A DNA stretch of 64,000 nucleotides, from assembly GCF_000315625.1 (NCBI RefSeq), contig NW_005434664.1:124001-188000 (forward strand), read 5' to 3'. Each line of letters opens with the position of its first letter. Position 1 is the first letter of the stretch. Shown one piece after another: positions 1-11,279 of this stretch. The position numbers and the translations under genes were made by a program. Under the pieces are notes generated by a model. It was given only the letters and a program-made list of their open reading frames with translations. It searched no databases and was not told the DNA's origin. The DNA is from Guillardia theta CCMP2712. Lineage: Eukaryota > Cryptophyceae > Pyrenomonadales > Geminigeraceae.

Positions 1-3000
1 CAACACCTTTCCATTCATCATTAGTGATCTACCTCGTCAAAGGCACTGCAAGCTTCCCATAAGGGAATGAGGTTGTTGGATGCTCTTCCGCCGCTCCTAC
101 GATATGATGTGAGTTTTACGATTCTGCTGCTCTTCTTCACCTCAATCCTGCAAACACAGGTGGACGAGTTTCTGTTTTCAAAGCCTGGCCATATGAGAGC
201 TTTCCTAAAGGATATGTGAGTGCAAGAATTTACACTCGATGATATCGCGTTGTTGATCATATCGCGTTGTTGATGTTCGAAATGGAAGGCATCCGGTTCG
301 AGATCTGAAACACGTCATAATTGACGAGCAAGGTTTCCTGATTGTGACTGAAAATGGCTTCGAAGAACGTTCAGAGGTAGAAGCTGACTTGTAAGGATGT
401 GATGCGTTATCTCATGTCTTGGGCAGGTTCTGTTCATTGAAGACATCTCCTACGTGACTAGCCCGTGAGATCGAGCTCTTTCCTCGCGCTTTTCTCAAGT
501 TTCACTCGAAGGTTTCTACCCTGGTCGCTAAGAAGAAGCGAAGCTCAGATGAGGGACAACTCGACTCGGGTAGATGGCTGACGCTATGTCTTCCTCCTCA
601 CCTCTCTGTGAAGGCTTGGGAATCTGGGAACGGCAAGTCGCAAGTGCAAGGGGATCTACATGAGTCTTTGATCCTCTCTCAGGTCAGCTGTGTGTCAGTT
701 TGTTTCCTCTTGTGTGAAGCTCGTCAGGTGCACGCGATACTGATGGAATGGGTTCCAATGTCAGCGAACGAGTTCGGTTGTCATCAACACAGGACTCATT
801 TCACGCGTGATGACATTCTTCGCAGAAGTCTTCCTGGAAAAGTTTGATGTACGTCAGGGGTAACCGACGTTTTGCATTTCGTTTTCAACCCTCTGAAGAT
901 GCTGTCACTAGGAACCATAAACGGAGAGTTACAAACATGTTTCAACAAGTCGGAAGTGGGATTTTATCAAAGACTGTAAGCTCCTCAAAAGCTGTAATTC
1001 TCACCAATGAGATCATTCGCAGGGGAAAGACGTTCCTTTGATCAACATCTTGGAGTACAAAGAGAACGATTGTCTTAACTTCGAAGCAGAGATAGGGTCA
1101 GCGCTTGTTTCGATAGACGAATACCTGATGGTGATGATGTTGCAGCTTCAAGAACGATGAGGGGATCTGCCAGGTCGAAGAAGTTGCTGCTCACATCAAC
1201 GCAAATGGGATCGTCGCCTTCGGAGCCAGGGTGGAGGCGATTCAGAACCGATTGGCCGACGATATTTCCATGGACTTGTTGAGCAGACTGCTAACAGACT
1301 TGCAAGTCGACGTCTCTGAGATGATGGAAAACCTCTTGACAACCGCTCAGAATCACATGCTGAAGAGCGCTTTCTGGGGCAACTCAAGCTCTCGATCGAG
1401 ATTCGTGTTGCTCTTCACCTCCAAGATTGATCCCTTGCTCAAAGCAGACGGCTACCTCGATCATGGCGAGTATGAGAATGAGATGTCGCAGGTGATAGGA
1501 CAACTGGTCAGAGCAAGAGATTTCGGGAACAAGAACAACTTTATCGTGGTTGCACAGAGGGGAATGCTCGTGGTAGGCGACCGTTTGAGAAGATACGATC
1601 GTTTGATCTTCATGCTCTGCGAGCTGATCGCCATGAATCAGTTCGCAGTCGTGCTGTACAAATGGACTTCTAACATCCAGAGCGACCTGCAGAGGCTTCG
1701 AATGCTCACAAACGTCCGAGACCCGAACCCCAACCACTTCGACGAGGCGAGGCAGTTGAGGAACGAGACGTCGGAGGACATCGCGTGCCTGGAAGAGATC
1801 ATGATCAACCTCAGCGGGAACTTGAAGAAGGTCCACGTCCCTCCTTCTCCCTTCGAAGACTTCGGGCAGAAACTCTACGACTTCCTCGAGCTCAAGAAGA
1901 CTCACGACAACCTGACGAGACAAATCGAGGACCTGACCAGCTTTGTCTGCTGCTACAAAGCTGAGGTGCGGAGCATCAGCGTCAACCTTCGGACTGCTCA
2001 GAACAAGCGGGAGAGAGGGACCGTCCTCAAGCTGGAGCAAGAGACCGGGAGAATGATTCAGTACTCAATCTCTGAGAGAGAGCAGACCAGCGTCTTTGAG
2101 ATCATGCTGGGGATCATCGCGTTCAAGTTCCTGCTGGTCTTCCTCGATAGCTTCATCACCGCAAGGTCTCGTTACTTCGGGATCGCTGCCCTCATCGATT
2201 CGTCATCCAACTCTTCTACCGGCTCTCCCACCATCGCTGGCTTCTCCGTCGTCTCCACCAGCAGCATCGGAAGTCCGCTGAGCTCGAACTCATACTTCCC
2301 CTTGCAGTGGGCGATTCAGCTTGACAAGATCCCCTTCTTCACCATCGTGTTGCACCTTGTGTTTTGTGCTCTGTTCCTCGTGCTTCTAGCAAGAGCTTAC
2401 CGTCATCGACGACATGATCCGGTCCGAGACGTCAAGATTCAAACGGATTTACATGTCAACCTTGAGAACCTTGATGCCTTCGTACTGCGGCATAAGAAGA
2501 AGCGCATTGAAGTCGAGAACGATTTCAATCGCCATTTCAAGAAATACCAGTTCGTACCAACTGCAAGGGTATGGGGGCCCAGCAAACCCAAGATCATCGT
2601 CATGGTTGATACGTCAACGACGAGGTTGATATGGGCAAGCATCACAAGAAATGAGAAGCTGTCGTTGTGGCGATGGCTGCTGCAATTTGTAATCTACAGG
2701 AAGTTCTCGGGCTTGTCCATGAATGGTTTAGAAGAAGACACGCTCAACGACATTCTGTTGGATGAGTTCTCCAAGGTAGAGTCACTTGCAGACAAGTCTG
2801 TGGTCTGGTTTTGCTCACTGAAACTCGTTGCAGGAAGGCATACTGGTCGACCCGGACGCAGTTGTTGAACAGGAGAGTAGTGCTGTTGGAGAGGAGCAAG
2901 TGGAAGAGACGAAAGTAAGTCAGCAGGAGGGTGAAGACGATGAGCAAGAACGGACGCATGATGAAGACATGTCCATGGGCAGCGACTATGATGAAGCAAG

Positions 3001-3016
3001 GCACGATAAGGTATAA
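1..3016 (+). CDS. Unknown two-pass membrane protein (5' end outside window)
   Basis: The clear body is one long exon that is open through to 2775, followed by an intron 2776-2833 and a last exon 2834-3016 ending in TAA. Upstream of 1231 the same strand shows a run of short exon-like segments between GT-AG signals (for example near 162-215, 425-465, 600-685, 750-800 and 1023-1120), so the gene starts left of the window. The long exon has heptad-rich helical stretches, then two hydrophobic segments (about 2095-2160 and 2330-2400) separated by a Ser/Thr-rich loop. The C-terminal tail is very acidic. I recognise no family. It converges on the next gene, with stops 88 bp apart. Exons before 1140 are only sketched. 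Confidence 0.65.
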
Positions 3017-3104
3017 ATACAACTCAACAAGAACAACCACCAATATGTAAGATACAGTAAACAAGTTGAAGACATCCAAGTCCGAGCGTCAGTCTGTCGT
3101 TGAC

Positions 3105-4040
3105 CTAAACCGAGTTCTCCGAGAGCATCTTCACGAGCACGTGCTGAGGTACTGAGACCCCGCAGTGTCGTATCAGACTCTGGTTGGTCTCCTGCCGATG
3201 CTCCGATGGTCGCGGCCATGCGCTGGTCTTCAGCACGCTCGCGTAGCCTCCAGCCTCAGCAGCGCTCGACAGCTCCATGGCCTCCGCAGACACGCCAGGA
3301 GCGCAGAATGAGCTCGCTGACTGCCTGAGAGAGCTTGTCAAGACATGCGCACTGGACGGAGCCGGAAAATGCGAGGCAGCAGCAAGCAGCGGCTGCTGTG
3401 TTGCGCTGCAGGATGGGGCTGCCTCGGGAGAGCCCGTGAGGATGTAGTCGATTAGGATAGTCTGCAAGGTGCTGGCAAGGGAGGGCATGCGCTCTCCGAA
3501 GATTCGAGGGACAGCGCCGTCCGAGCACAGCTTCTGTAGATGATCGAAGATTCCTTGCGATCGAAGCATCTCCCGCTTGGACGCGTTTCGTCCTCCTCCC
3601 AGACACAAGTCTCTGCTGGAGTCTGAGGTCAGGTACTGCAGATCTGACGGCTCATGCAGCATGTAGTGGGAGATGGCGGCTGCGATGGCGTCGTTGATGT
3701 CTGTCGGGCTGAGCTGAGAGTCGCACGACACCGAGCATGAGCCCGCCTTCCTCTTCATCACCGCATGCTTCAGCAGGCGGAACCCGAGCGACGAGAACTT
3801 CCTGACCCTGGGAGCCCGAGGCTTCGCTTTCTTCCTGGTCGAGAACGCTTCCTCAGCATTGTGCAGTGACAAGTGCGAGTCAAAGCGCGGAGCGTGTCGC
3901 TCCTGCTGCTGGCACGCCATGACGTCTGCGTCGTCCTCATTCGTCCCGTCGATCGAGTTGTGCTGAGCGTCCTCCCATTCGCTGGCTCCAGCAGTGTCGT
4001 GAAGTTCAACGCTACCAGCATCCGGCTCGAACGAGTCCAT
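3105..4040 (-). CDS. Hypothetical protein, 311 aa, single exon
   Basis: An intron-free reading frame starts at the ATG complementary to 4038-4040 and ends at the TAG complementary to 3105-3107. The N-terminus is acidic (Asp/Glu-rich), followed by a basic Lys/Arg patch (KKAKPRAPRVRKF, about residues 70-85) that could act as a nuclear signal. The remainder is Ser/Ala-rich with weak helical segments. No conserved domain is recognisable. A CAG just upstream of the ATG leaves open a further 5' exon. It is convergent with the membrane protein and divergent from the FAD synthase. Confidence 0.5.
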   Translation of the reverse strand: MDSFEPDAGSVELHDTAGASEWEDAQHNSIDGTNEDDADVMACQQQERHAPRFDSHLSLHNAEEAFSTRKKAKPRAPRVRKFSSLGFRLLKHAVMKRKAGSCSVSCDSQLSPTDINDAIAAAISHYMLHEPSDLQYLTSDSSRDLCLGGGRNASKREMLRSQGIFDHLQKLCSDGAVPRIFGERMPSLASTLQTILIDYILTGSPEAAPSCSATQQPLLAAASHFPAPSSAHVLTSSLRQSASSFCAPGVSAEAMELSSAAEAGGYASVLKTSAWPRPSEHRQETNQSLIRHCGVSVPQHVLVKMLSENSV

Positions 4041-4863
4041 GGGAGCCTGAATGGGCACGAGTAAGAAGACCCCTCACGAGAGAACGCGCAGCATGCGATC
4101 GTCTGAGACTCTCTGCTAAGTGAGTATTGAGAGTGAATCATCTCGTTGCTTCCTGCACTCTCAGCTGACCCCATCCTTCCCTCCTACTTTCAGCCTTGTC
4201 ATCCCCTACACCTTCTTCGGTTCGCCAAAACTTGTCTCCTCGAATCCTCGCATTGGCCTTCTCCTGCTCCGTTCCCTTCCCTCTGCATCTTCTCTCCTCT
4301 CCTCATCTCTCTCCTCGCATCTCCTCTCCTCTCCTCATCTTTCCCTACCTCTCTTCTCTGTCCCTGTGATCGTTCGGTTCACCCCGATGCCGTAAGGGGC
4401 GCAACGAGCCAGGGGCAGCTCGACAGCACTAGTGAATTTTCCTATGATACAATTGCTGTCTTCTCAAATTCGTCTTGCGGCTCCTTGCGAAAATGGAGGA
4501 ACAAAGAAGTGGGAAGAAAGTACAGCGAGAGGGGGAGAAAGAGAGCGGGAGAGGACAGAGGAGACGGGGAGAAGGGAAGGAGAGAAAGAAGAGGAGGATT
4601 GTGACATGACAATATCATGAGGGGAATGCTATTACAACACAAGGTGTTGATACAGTAATATAGTTTAATGATAGACGTAGGTAGAAGAAAATTTAGATGG
4701 CCCGCCCTTGGATTGTTGCATACTGTGCTGTTTCTACAACCGTTTGACCTGTCACTGCAGGTATGGGAAGACTACAGTGATGAAACGAATACGATCGATC
4801 TTAAGCACATTCGTTGAGGCATGAAGGGCTAACGTATCTTTGTCCAACAACTTTGCCTTCTTC
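4041..4863. other. Divergent intergenic region
   Basis: About 820 bp between two divergently read genes. It holds a pyrimidine-rich tract (about 4260-4350, repeated CTCTCCTC) and a purine-rich tract (about 4490-4600, GGGAGAAAGAG-like). Short frames here are low-complexity by-products of these tracts. No gene is seen; it presumably carries both promoters. Confidence 0.5.
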
Positions 4864-7800
4864 ATGCCGCAGCGTCTGGACAGCATGCGGTCGCTCGTGC
4901 ATGCAGGAAGGTTGCTGTCCTCTTGCATCACCAGCAGAGCCAAGCACCAAGCGTGCAATGCTCCTTCCAGGCGGAGCTTCTCCGTGATTTTTCCTGACCG
5001 TCATCATGTGAACGTCTTCGGACGGAAAATGTCTCAACTGAGCGAAGCTGAACTGACAATGCCCGGGGTGAGCACGACGGAATGGTTGGACAATAGGACG
5101 AAATCAGCCAAGGGGATCGGAAAGTTTGAGGACAAGCACTGGCCGATGCTACAGAAGCTTGCTTCCTCTGGTCCGGGCAACGCCAACACCTTCAAGAAAG
5201 TCAGGTACACCTTGCGGCAGATCGATCGCATCCTGGACGTGTTCGAGCCCGGTCAGCTCGCACTCTCCTTCAATGGCGGGAAGGACTCGACAGTGCTGAT
5301 GCACCTGATCAAAGAAGCGTGCGACCTTCACCCCACCCACAGCTTCACCCACATCCAACCCATCTGGTTTCAGAACCCTGACAATGAGTTCCCTGAGATG
5401 CAGCAGTACGTCCGACAAGTTGCCGACGAGCACTTCACGTACGATGAGGGTCTCAAGACGGTCGCAGACGAGAAGCTCAACAGGCTATGGACTATGCACA
5501 TCACCAACCCCAGAGACTTCATCGACGCGCTCGTCTACCTCTCGTCCTCCACCGGCCTGCGGTGCATCATCATGGGCAGCAGGCGGACGGACCCTGGCTG
5601 CAGGGACCTGTCGGGCATCCAGCTGATGGACCTCGCTCCTATCTTTCTCAGCTCGACCCTCACCCGCCTGAAGCTGGAGACAAGGTTGAATATGCTCAAA
5701 CTTGAAGGTGACCCCGGAATCCCCGGCACCTGGAGCTCGACGATCAAGGAGCCTTCACTGATGCGGTTCAGCCCCATCCTTGAGTGGTCCTACCGAGATA
5801 TCTGGGACTTCATCCAGGCGTTGGAGGTGAGTCCAGCTCCCTTGTTATCTCTTGGGTACTTCTGAATGTGGAATGTGTTTGCAGCTCCCGTACTGCAGCT
5901 TGTACGATGAAGGTTACACCTCCATCGGGTCCGTCATTGACACGGTCAGAAATCCTGCGCTCCTCCGACAGAACATGGAGCCGCTGCTGACCAAGGTGGA
6001 CGAGTACTTCGACCCGACAACCTCCCTCGGGAAGAGGTACGCGGAGATGGAGGAGCTCAAGATCCGCAACTACAAGCAGCTGGGGGCAGACATCTACGGC
6101 GAGAAGTACGAGAAGAAAATCGACGCCTCCAGACTCGACAAGTACTTTCCAGCTTGGAGCCTCATGGACGAGAGCAAGGAGAACGGCTCTAGGATCAAGG
6201 CTCTCACCCAGAGCGCGATTGGGCCCGACGGCCAGCGGTCCAACACAGCAGGAGACACAGCAGCGGTGCTGATCATCGGAGATGAGATTGTGTCCGGTCT
6301 GATCGAAGAGGACTACTCTCACATCCTTGGAGGAGCCCTGCAGAACGTGGGCATTGCGCTGAAGCAGGTGATGAAGATCGAGAATGACGTCGACGTCATC
6401 GCGTTCATGGTAAGGAGGATGAGTCCAGTACACAAGTACCTCTTCATCGCCGGAGGAACCGGCGCTGGGCATGAGGATGTCACGCTGACGGCTGTGGCGA
6501 AAGCGTTCGGGACGGGGATGCAGCGGCACCCGAAGCTGCTGGAGCTGATCATCAAGTGCATCCCCGAGGAGAAGATCACTGACCTTCACCTCAAGCTCGC
6601 AGACTTTCCGTTCGGCTCGGAGATTGTCGGCGAGATCCCCTCGGTGAGAGATGGGAAGGAGAGGTGGGGGATGGGAGGAAAGCGGAGATGAGGAGGGGAG
6701 GAAGGGGTTGGAGGGATTGCAAATGAAAGCACGAGGGATGGAAGATTGGCAGGTGGTAGGAGTGGTAGGGGAGGTAACGCATGTACAGGTCGAGCAAAGT
6801 GAGCAGGGGGACTGGAACAAAGTTTTGAAGAGATGGCCTATCATCAAGAAGAACAACTGCTTCATCATGTCTCACCGCCCTGGCATGCTGCCCACCATGA
6901 TGCGGTCGCTGCTCCCTAAGATCAAGAGCTCCCCCTTCCACGTCACCAAGATCACCATCGAGATGGAAGAGAACCATCTCGTCTGCGAGATCGCTGACTG
7001 GGACGCGATGTTCGACAAAGTACACGTTGTGTCCTTCTCGCACGAGGGAGCGGGAGAGGACGGGGCCGATCACGTTATCATCCGTGTGGAGAGCAAGAAC
7101 AGGAATCTGCAGCAGCAGGTGGTGCGAGCCATCCTGGAGAAGGTGGATGTGGATAAGGTGGTTTCTATCGACGATCAGCACACCTTCGATGCCGCACATG
7201 CCGAAGACAACGAGGCGCAGAAGGTCTACGAGAGGAAGTTCGGTGAAAACAGCTCAGAACTCTTCTCTCCCCCTCCTCTTACCGATCTTCAGGTCCCTCC
7301 CTCACCGTCCTCAGGGAGCAGTTCGACTCCATGGACACCGACGGGTCGGGGACGCTCGACAAAGAGGAAATCGGTCAGGCGCTCAAGAGCATGGGCTTCA
7401 ATTTCTCTCCGGGAGATCTTGATGCTGCTTACAAGGCGGTGCGACTTGCGTTCCCGCTCCTGCTCCCGCTCCCGCTCCCGCTCCCGCTCCCGCTCCTGCT
7501 CCCGCTCCCGCTCCCGCTCCCGCTCCCGCTCCCGCTCCCGCTCCCGCTCCCGCTCCCGCTCCCGCTCCCGCTCCCGCTCCCGCTCCCGCTCCCGCTCCCG
7601 CTCCCGCTCCCGCTCCCGCTCCCGCTCCCGCTCCCGCTCCCGCTCCCGCTCCCGCTCCCGCTCCCGCTCCCGCTCCCGCTCCCGCTCCCGCTCCCGCTCC
7701 CGCTCCCGCTCCCGCTCCCGCTCCCGCTCCCGCTCCCGCTCCCGCTCCCGCTCCATTTTCAGCACTTCTTCCGTCTCCATCTCCATCTCATACTCCTGCT

Positions 7801-8309
7801 CCATCTGCTGCTCCCTCCTCTTGTCTTCACCCATTATTCCTTCAGTCCCTGCTCCTCCCTCCTCCTTGTGTCTCACGACCTCGTCCAGGTTGACAGCAAC
7901 AGCGACGGCGAGATCGACTTTGGGGACTTCGAGAGGTCGGTGAGGCGAGCTTACAAGGCCTCCTACCGGCTATCGGACAAGGAGCTGGCGCAGCATTTCC
8001 ACCTCAAGGACCAGGACAACGACGAGCTGGTGGACTGCGAGGAGTTTCGGCAGCTCCTGAAGGAGCTGGGCTATGACAACTTCAGCCCGGTCCAGGTTGA
8101 CAGAATCTTCCAGCAGGTCAGCTGGGAGTGTGCTGGGTGGGATGGGAGGAGGGGAGGAGCGGGGGTTGAGCAGCTAATGAGTGACTTCAACTTGGCAGGT
8201 GGATGTGGGGAACAAGGGCAAGATCAACTGCAAGGAATTCAGCAAAGCTCTTCGCCTGCTCACAGCCAGTTTGGAGTGGCTCAAGGGAGGAGGCGGAAAC
8301 GCTGAGTGA
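4864..8309 (+). CDS. FAD synthase (PAPS-reductase-like + MoCF_BD) fused to four EF-hands
   Basis: Six exons: 4864-5826, 5885-6643, 6789-7242, 7293-7438, 7889-8116, 8199-8309; 886 aa, all phases consistent. Residues 1-45 are Arg/Ser-rich without acids after the first few residues, like a mitochondrial presequence. Residues 110-345 are the FMN adenylyltransferase (PP-loop SFNGGKDST at 135-143; GSRRTDPG near 238; EWSYRDIWDFI near 307; YDEGYTSIG near 328). Residues 446-700 are a molybdopterin-binding-like domain (IGDEI 452-456, GGTGAGHEDVT 511-521). Residues 726-886 carry EF-hand loops at 740, 776, 815 and 852 with calmodulin-like spacing. FAD synthase makes FAD from FMN and ATP. The animal enzyme FLAD1 has the two enzyme domains in the opposite order. 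No stop separates the enzyme from the EF-hands, so the fusion looks real; EF4 has poor ligands. Confidence 0.85.
7449..7752. repeat. CCCGCT hexamer array inside intron 4 of the FAD synthase gene
   Basis: About 50 copies of CCCGCT with two early CCTGCT variants, lying wholly inside the 450-nt intron 7439-7888 between the first and second EF-hand exons. All frames are free of stops, giving spurious Arg-Ser, Leu-Pro and Glu-Arg dipeptide frames. Confidence 0.95.
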
Positions 8310-8395
8310 GGTCCGTTACCTCCCCTGCTGCTTCACCTGCCCTGCGCGAGGCTGCTGCCGGTCTGGTAGGAAGAAAGGACGTGGACCTTCACTGA

Positions 8396-8401
8396 AATAA
8401 A
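8396..8401 (+). terminator. Possible polyadenylation signal AATAAA
   Basis: AATAAA lies 87 bp after the stop of the FAD synthase gene and 47 bp before the stop of the convergent RRM gene. Position is right for a poly(A) signal, but use of this hexamer in the organism is assumed. Confidence 0.35.
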
Positions 8402-8447
8402 GCTTGATTACATGAGATTCTACTTACAGACCCGAAACACATCAACG

Positions 8448-9323
8448 TCACTCCACCAGCCCCGTACTGCCTGGTCGAGTTTGGAAGAACGTTATAACAT
8501 CTCCTGCATCGTACAAATAAATCTCCCCTCCCAGAAGCTCGTAGATCGGACCCTCCTCCCCGCACAGATCCCCGAAGCACGCTAGCGCCGCAGGGTCTCC
8601 TGTGAAGATCCCCAAGCGGGCTGACAGGAGTTGGGCATCGGCTCCGAAGCGACCTGCCAGCTTCTCTGCGAGCGAATGCTGGGGCAGCTCCTGCTGCTGC
8701 TGCTGCTGCTCATACTCCTGCATCAGATCCGAGGCGTTGATCCGCAAGGGCCCTGCTCCTCCTACTAGTTTCCCTTGCAGGCCCTTCTTTGCCGCACTCG
8801 CATCCTCGTACCTCGAAAAATTGACAAACGCGCTGGAGGATTCGGGCAGGATGTTGACGGATGGGACCCCGTGGATCTGCGGATTACAAAGCTCCCCGAA
8901 CTTCTCGAACGCGTTCCGAAACTCTTCTTCCTGCACCAGAGTCGCATGTACGTTGCCAACCCACAGCCCAAAAAACGGAGGTCGCTCCCGCTGCCCCTTC
9001 TCTGCAGTCAGGATCACTTGCTTCTGTGGCGGCTCATCCTGCTGCCTCTTGTGCCATGATATTGATAATCCCGGCCGAGTGATCTTGCCTATCAGGGCTC
9101 CTTGCAGCCCTCTCAGAGCAGCGCAAGCGTGATCGTAACTTGCAAAATTCACAATGGCAGCCTTGTTTTCTACCAGGAGCTCAACAGCACGGGCTCCATG
9201 CTCTCTTGGTTTGCACATGTCTCCATACCTTGCAAACGCTTCCCACAGATCCTTTGCATCCACTCTCTCGGGGTCAACGTTTCCCACCCAGAGAGCAAAG
9301 GGAGGCTTTCGACCAAGGCTCAT
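8448..9323 (-). CDS. Two-RRM RNA-binding protein, 291 aa
   Basis: Single exon from the ATG at 9321-9323 to a TGA at 8448-8450. Two RNA recognition motifs are visible: RRM1 near residues 8-90 (RNP2-like LWVGNV, RNP1-like AAIVNFASY) and RRM2 near 115-200 (LWVGNV and SAFVNFSRY). A short poly-Gln run (seven Gln) follows, then a C-terminal region with no recognised domain. The aromatic positions of RNP1 are reduced, as in SPEN-like divergent RRMs. It probably binds RNA, in the nucleus or cytoplasm; the target is unknown. Its 3' end faces that of the FAD synthase gene across 138 bp. Confidence 0.75.
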   Translation of the reverse strand: MSLGRKPPFALWVGNVDPERVDAKDLWEAFARYGDMCKPREHGARAVELLVENKAAIVNFASYDHACAALRGLQGALIGKITRPGLSISWHKRQQDEPPQKQVILTAEKGQRERPPFFGLWVGNVHATLVQEEEFRNAFEKFGELCNPQIHGVPSVNILPESSSAFVNFSRYEDASAAKKGLQGKLVGGAGPLRINASDLMQEYEQQQQQQELPQHSLAEKLAGRFGADAQLLSARLGIFTGDPAALACFGDLCGEEGPIYELLGGEIYLYDAGDVITFFQTRPGSTGLVE

Positions 9324-11279
9324 GCCGCACTAAACTTAACCAATTGCTTCCTCCTCCTTCCCACAGCGAAAAAAACTTCTGGCGAATTTTCAGCGATCTT
9401 CTTTGTGTTATCTCCAACAGAGCGATAGTGTCAACGATGTCTCAATCATGTAGTATGGCAACGAAATAAGACCATGAACCCCAATAGATGAAAACCCTGG
9501 AAGTACGAGTCAGTGTCATGCGAATCGACAGAGTAATTGGTTCATGTTGTCATAGTATGTGTTAGAAAATGCTAATGTTGGTGAGTTATGAGGTATGTGA
9601 TGGTTTCTTGCAATAACATCATGTAGCAAACACTCAGCCAAAGCTGCGAAAATGAGCACGACGAATTATTGTAGCTAAGCATCATCTTGCACAGAAACAA
9701 GACAGGTATAGTGACTGATATCATACTTAGATCAAAATACAATCATTCCCTCTTTGTGTGCATCTCTCGAATGAATGGTCTTGCCGCATCAGACAAAACA
9801 TCAAAAAGGGCAACGGGGTCCCAGAACGTACTGAGGTGTTACAGAAGTAGGCAAGAAATCCTGCAAGACTTGAAAGCTTGAATCACGGTTCAAAGAATCC
9901 ATCATTTCATAATGAGCTTTGGTTTCCTTCTTTGTTCACCTCCTCTTTATGCCTCCCTCTTGCAGATTCAAATGCTGTGACATCAGTGAAACAATTGCCC
10001 GCTCTACACACGCACTTTCCAGTTCCTCTCCTCTTCACCATCCTCAAAACTTCTTGTTTCATCATCTTATCATCTTCATATCATCTACCAACAGAAAACT
10101 TTCTTCCTTTTCTCCTCCTCCTCTTCCTTCGCTAGAGCCACCATGTAGGGACCGCCGAGGAGCGCCCCCGCCATTGTGCCATTGCGTTCCCCACGGGTTC
10201 AAATCTGAGTTGGGTGGGGGCACAATGATTTCATAACTAACCTTTTAGTATGTAAATTGATACTGTATTATCAACCAATATTGATGTAGGTAGCAAATCA
10301 ACGGGTATATCACCCTTTATTCGAACTATTACAGTTGTGTGTCACCCCTTCTCCACTCCATTCGGGGTCCTACAGAGCCCGTTGATAAGGGTACCCCCAC
10401 CCTTTACCTCTCGAATACCCCCTTGCCATTCTACCCACCCTTCGGTCCATGCTCAGTCACTGTACCCCTACTTTTGATATTATTTGGACCGGTATGAGAT
10501 GATACGACCACCCTTGTAGTCACCTTCCCCTTCAAAACGACCTCTTGCCTTCCAAGTCACTACCCCTACCTCAAAATGTCGGTAAATTTAAGGCTTATGG
10601 GTGGGTACTCGTTGTACCCCTACCCCAACGTGTGAAATCCTCCGATGAGTAAAATATTCACCGCACACCCAGTCACTCATGGCCGGGCCGGCGAAACCCG
10701 GATGTCAAATAGGTTTTGAGCCTCGGATTATACAGTGAGGCGGACTCGCTATTTGCCAGGCCCAAGTTCAAACTTGAAACATGGCGGGAGGAGCGAACAG
10801 AGGAAGGGACGGGATGCAGTAGAAGGGGGGAGAGGAAGAGAGCAAGGGAAGTGAAACAGAGGAGATTTTTATCAAGACCAGGATCAGAAGAGGATGGGAG
10901 AGAGGGTGAGAGCGAGGGAGAGAGGCCAGAAGGGAGGTGCAAAGGAGGAGGATATCAGTAGATAGGGGAGAGGAATAGCGTGATCGAGCAGCGAAAGAGC
11001 GTTATATACAAGGAGAGCGACAGATGGGGGACTGAGAACCATCATTGGTAATTGACATGTCGTTTTATGCTGCGGGGTGCGAAGAGGGGGGAAGGAAACG
11101 GAACGAACAGCGCATAGGCTTGTAAACGCCATCTGACACCAAATATAATCTAAAGGATTTGTGCGCTAAAGAAATCTGGAGGAGAGAATGAGGAAGACTG
11201 ACGGTTCATCTCAGATCTCGATGCGAGGAATCACCCGACATTGACGTTTTCACCTGTCGAGCTTCGCGGTGCCTCCATC
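9324..11279. other. Long divergent intergenic region with a GGGTAC-type island
   Basis: About 1.95 kb without a convincing gene between the divergent RRM and APC4 genes. 9330-9680 is probably 5' leader and promoter of the RRM gene. Around 10320-10660 there are repeated CCCC/GTAC words (the island described separately), ending at a GC-rich GGCCGGGCCGG patch near 10680. 10780-10980 is purine-rich. Short open frames at 9687-9881 and 9878-10135 have no protein-like features. Confidence 0.5.
10320..10660. repeat. GGGTAC/CCCCTAC island, copy 1
   Basis: Repeated words such as GGTACCCCCACC, TACCCCTAC, TACCCACCC and GTACCCCTACCCC lie at roughly 25-50 bp intervals, next to a GGCCGGGCCGG patch at about 10682. 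The same vocabulary recurs in five other intergenic stretches of the window. Confidence 0.45.

Noticed and set aside
7289-7876. Minus-strand frame of Glu-Arg repeats
   Set aside because: Antisense reading of the same array; no start context, no splice logic.
6651-7943. Long plus-strand frame with about 60 Arg-Ser dipeptides (SR-protein look-alike)
   Set aside because: The dipeptides come from the CCCGCT array inside an intron; both flanks are exons of the FAD synthase gene read in another frame.
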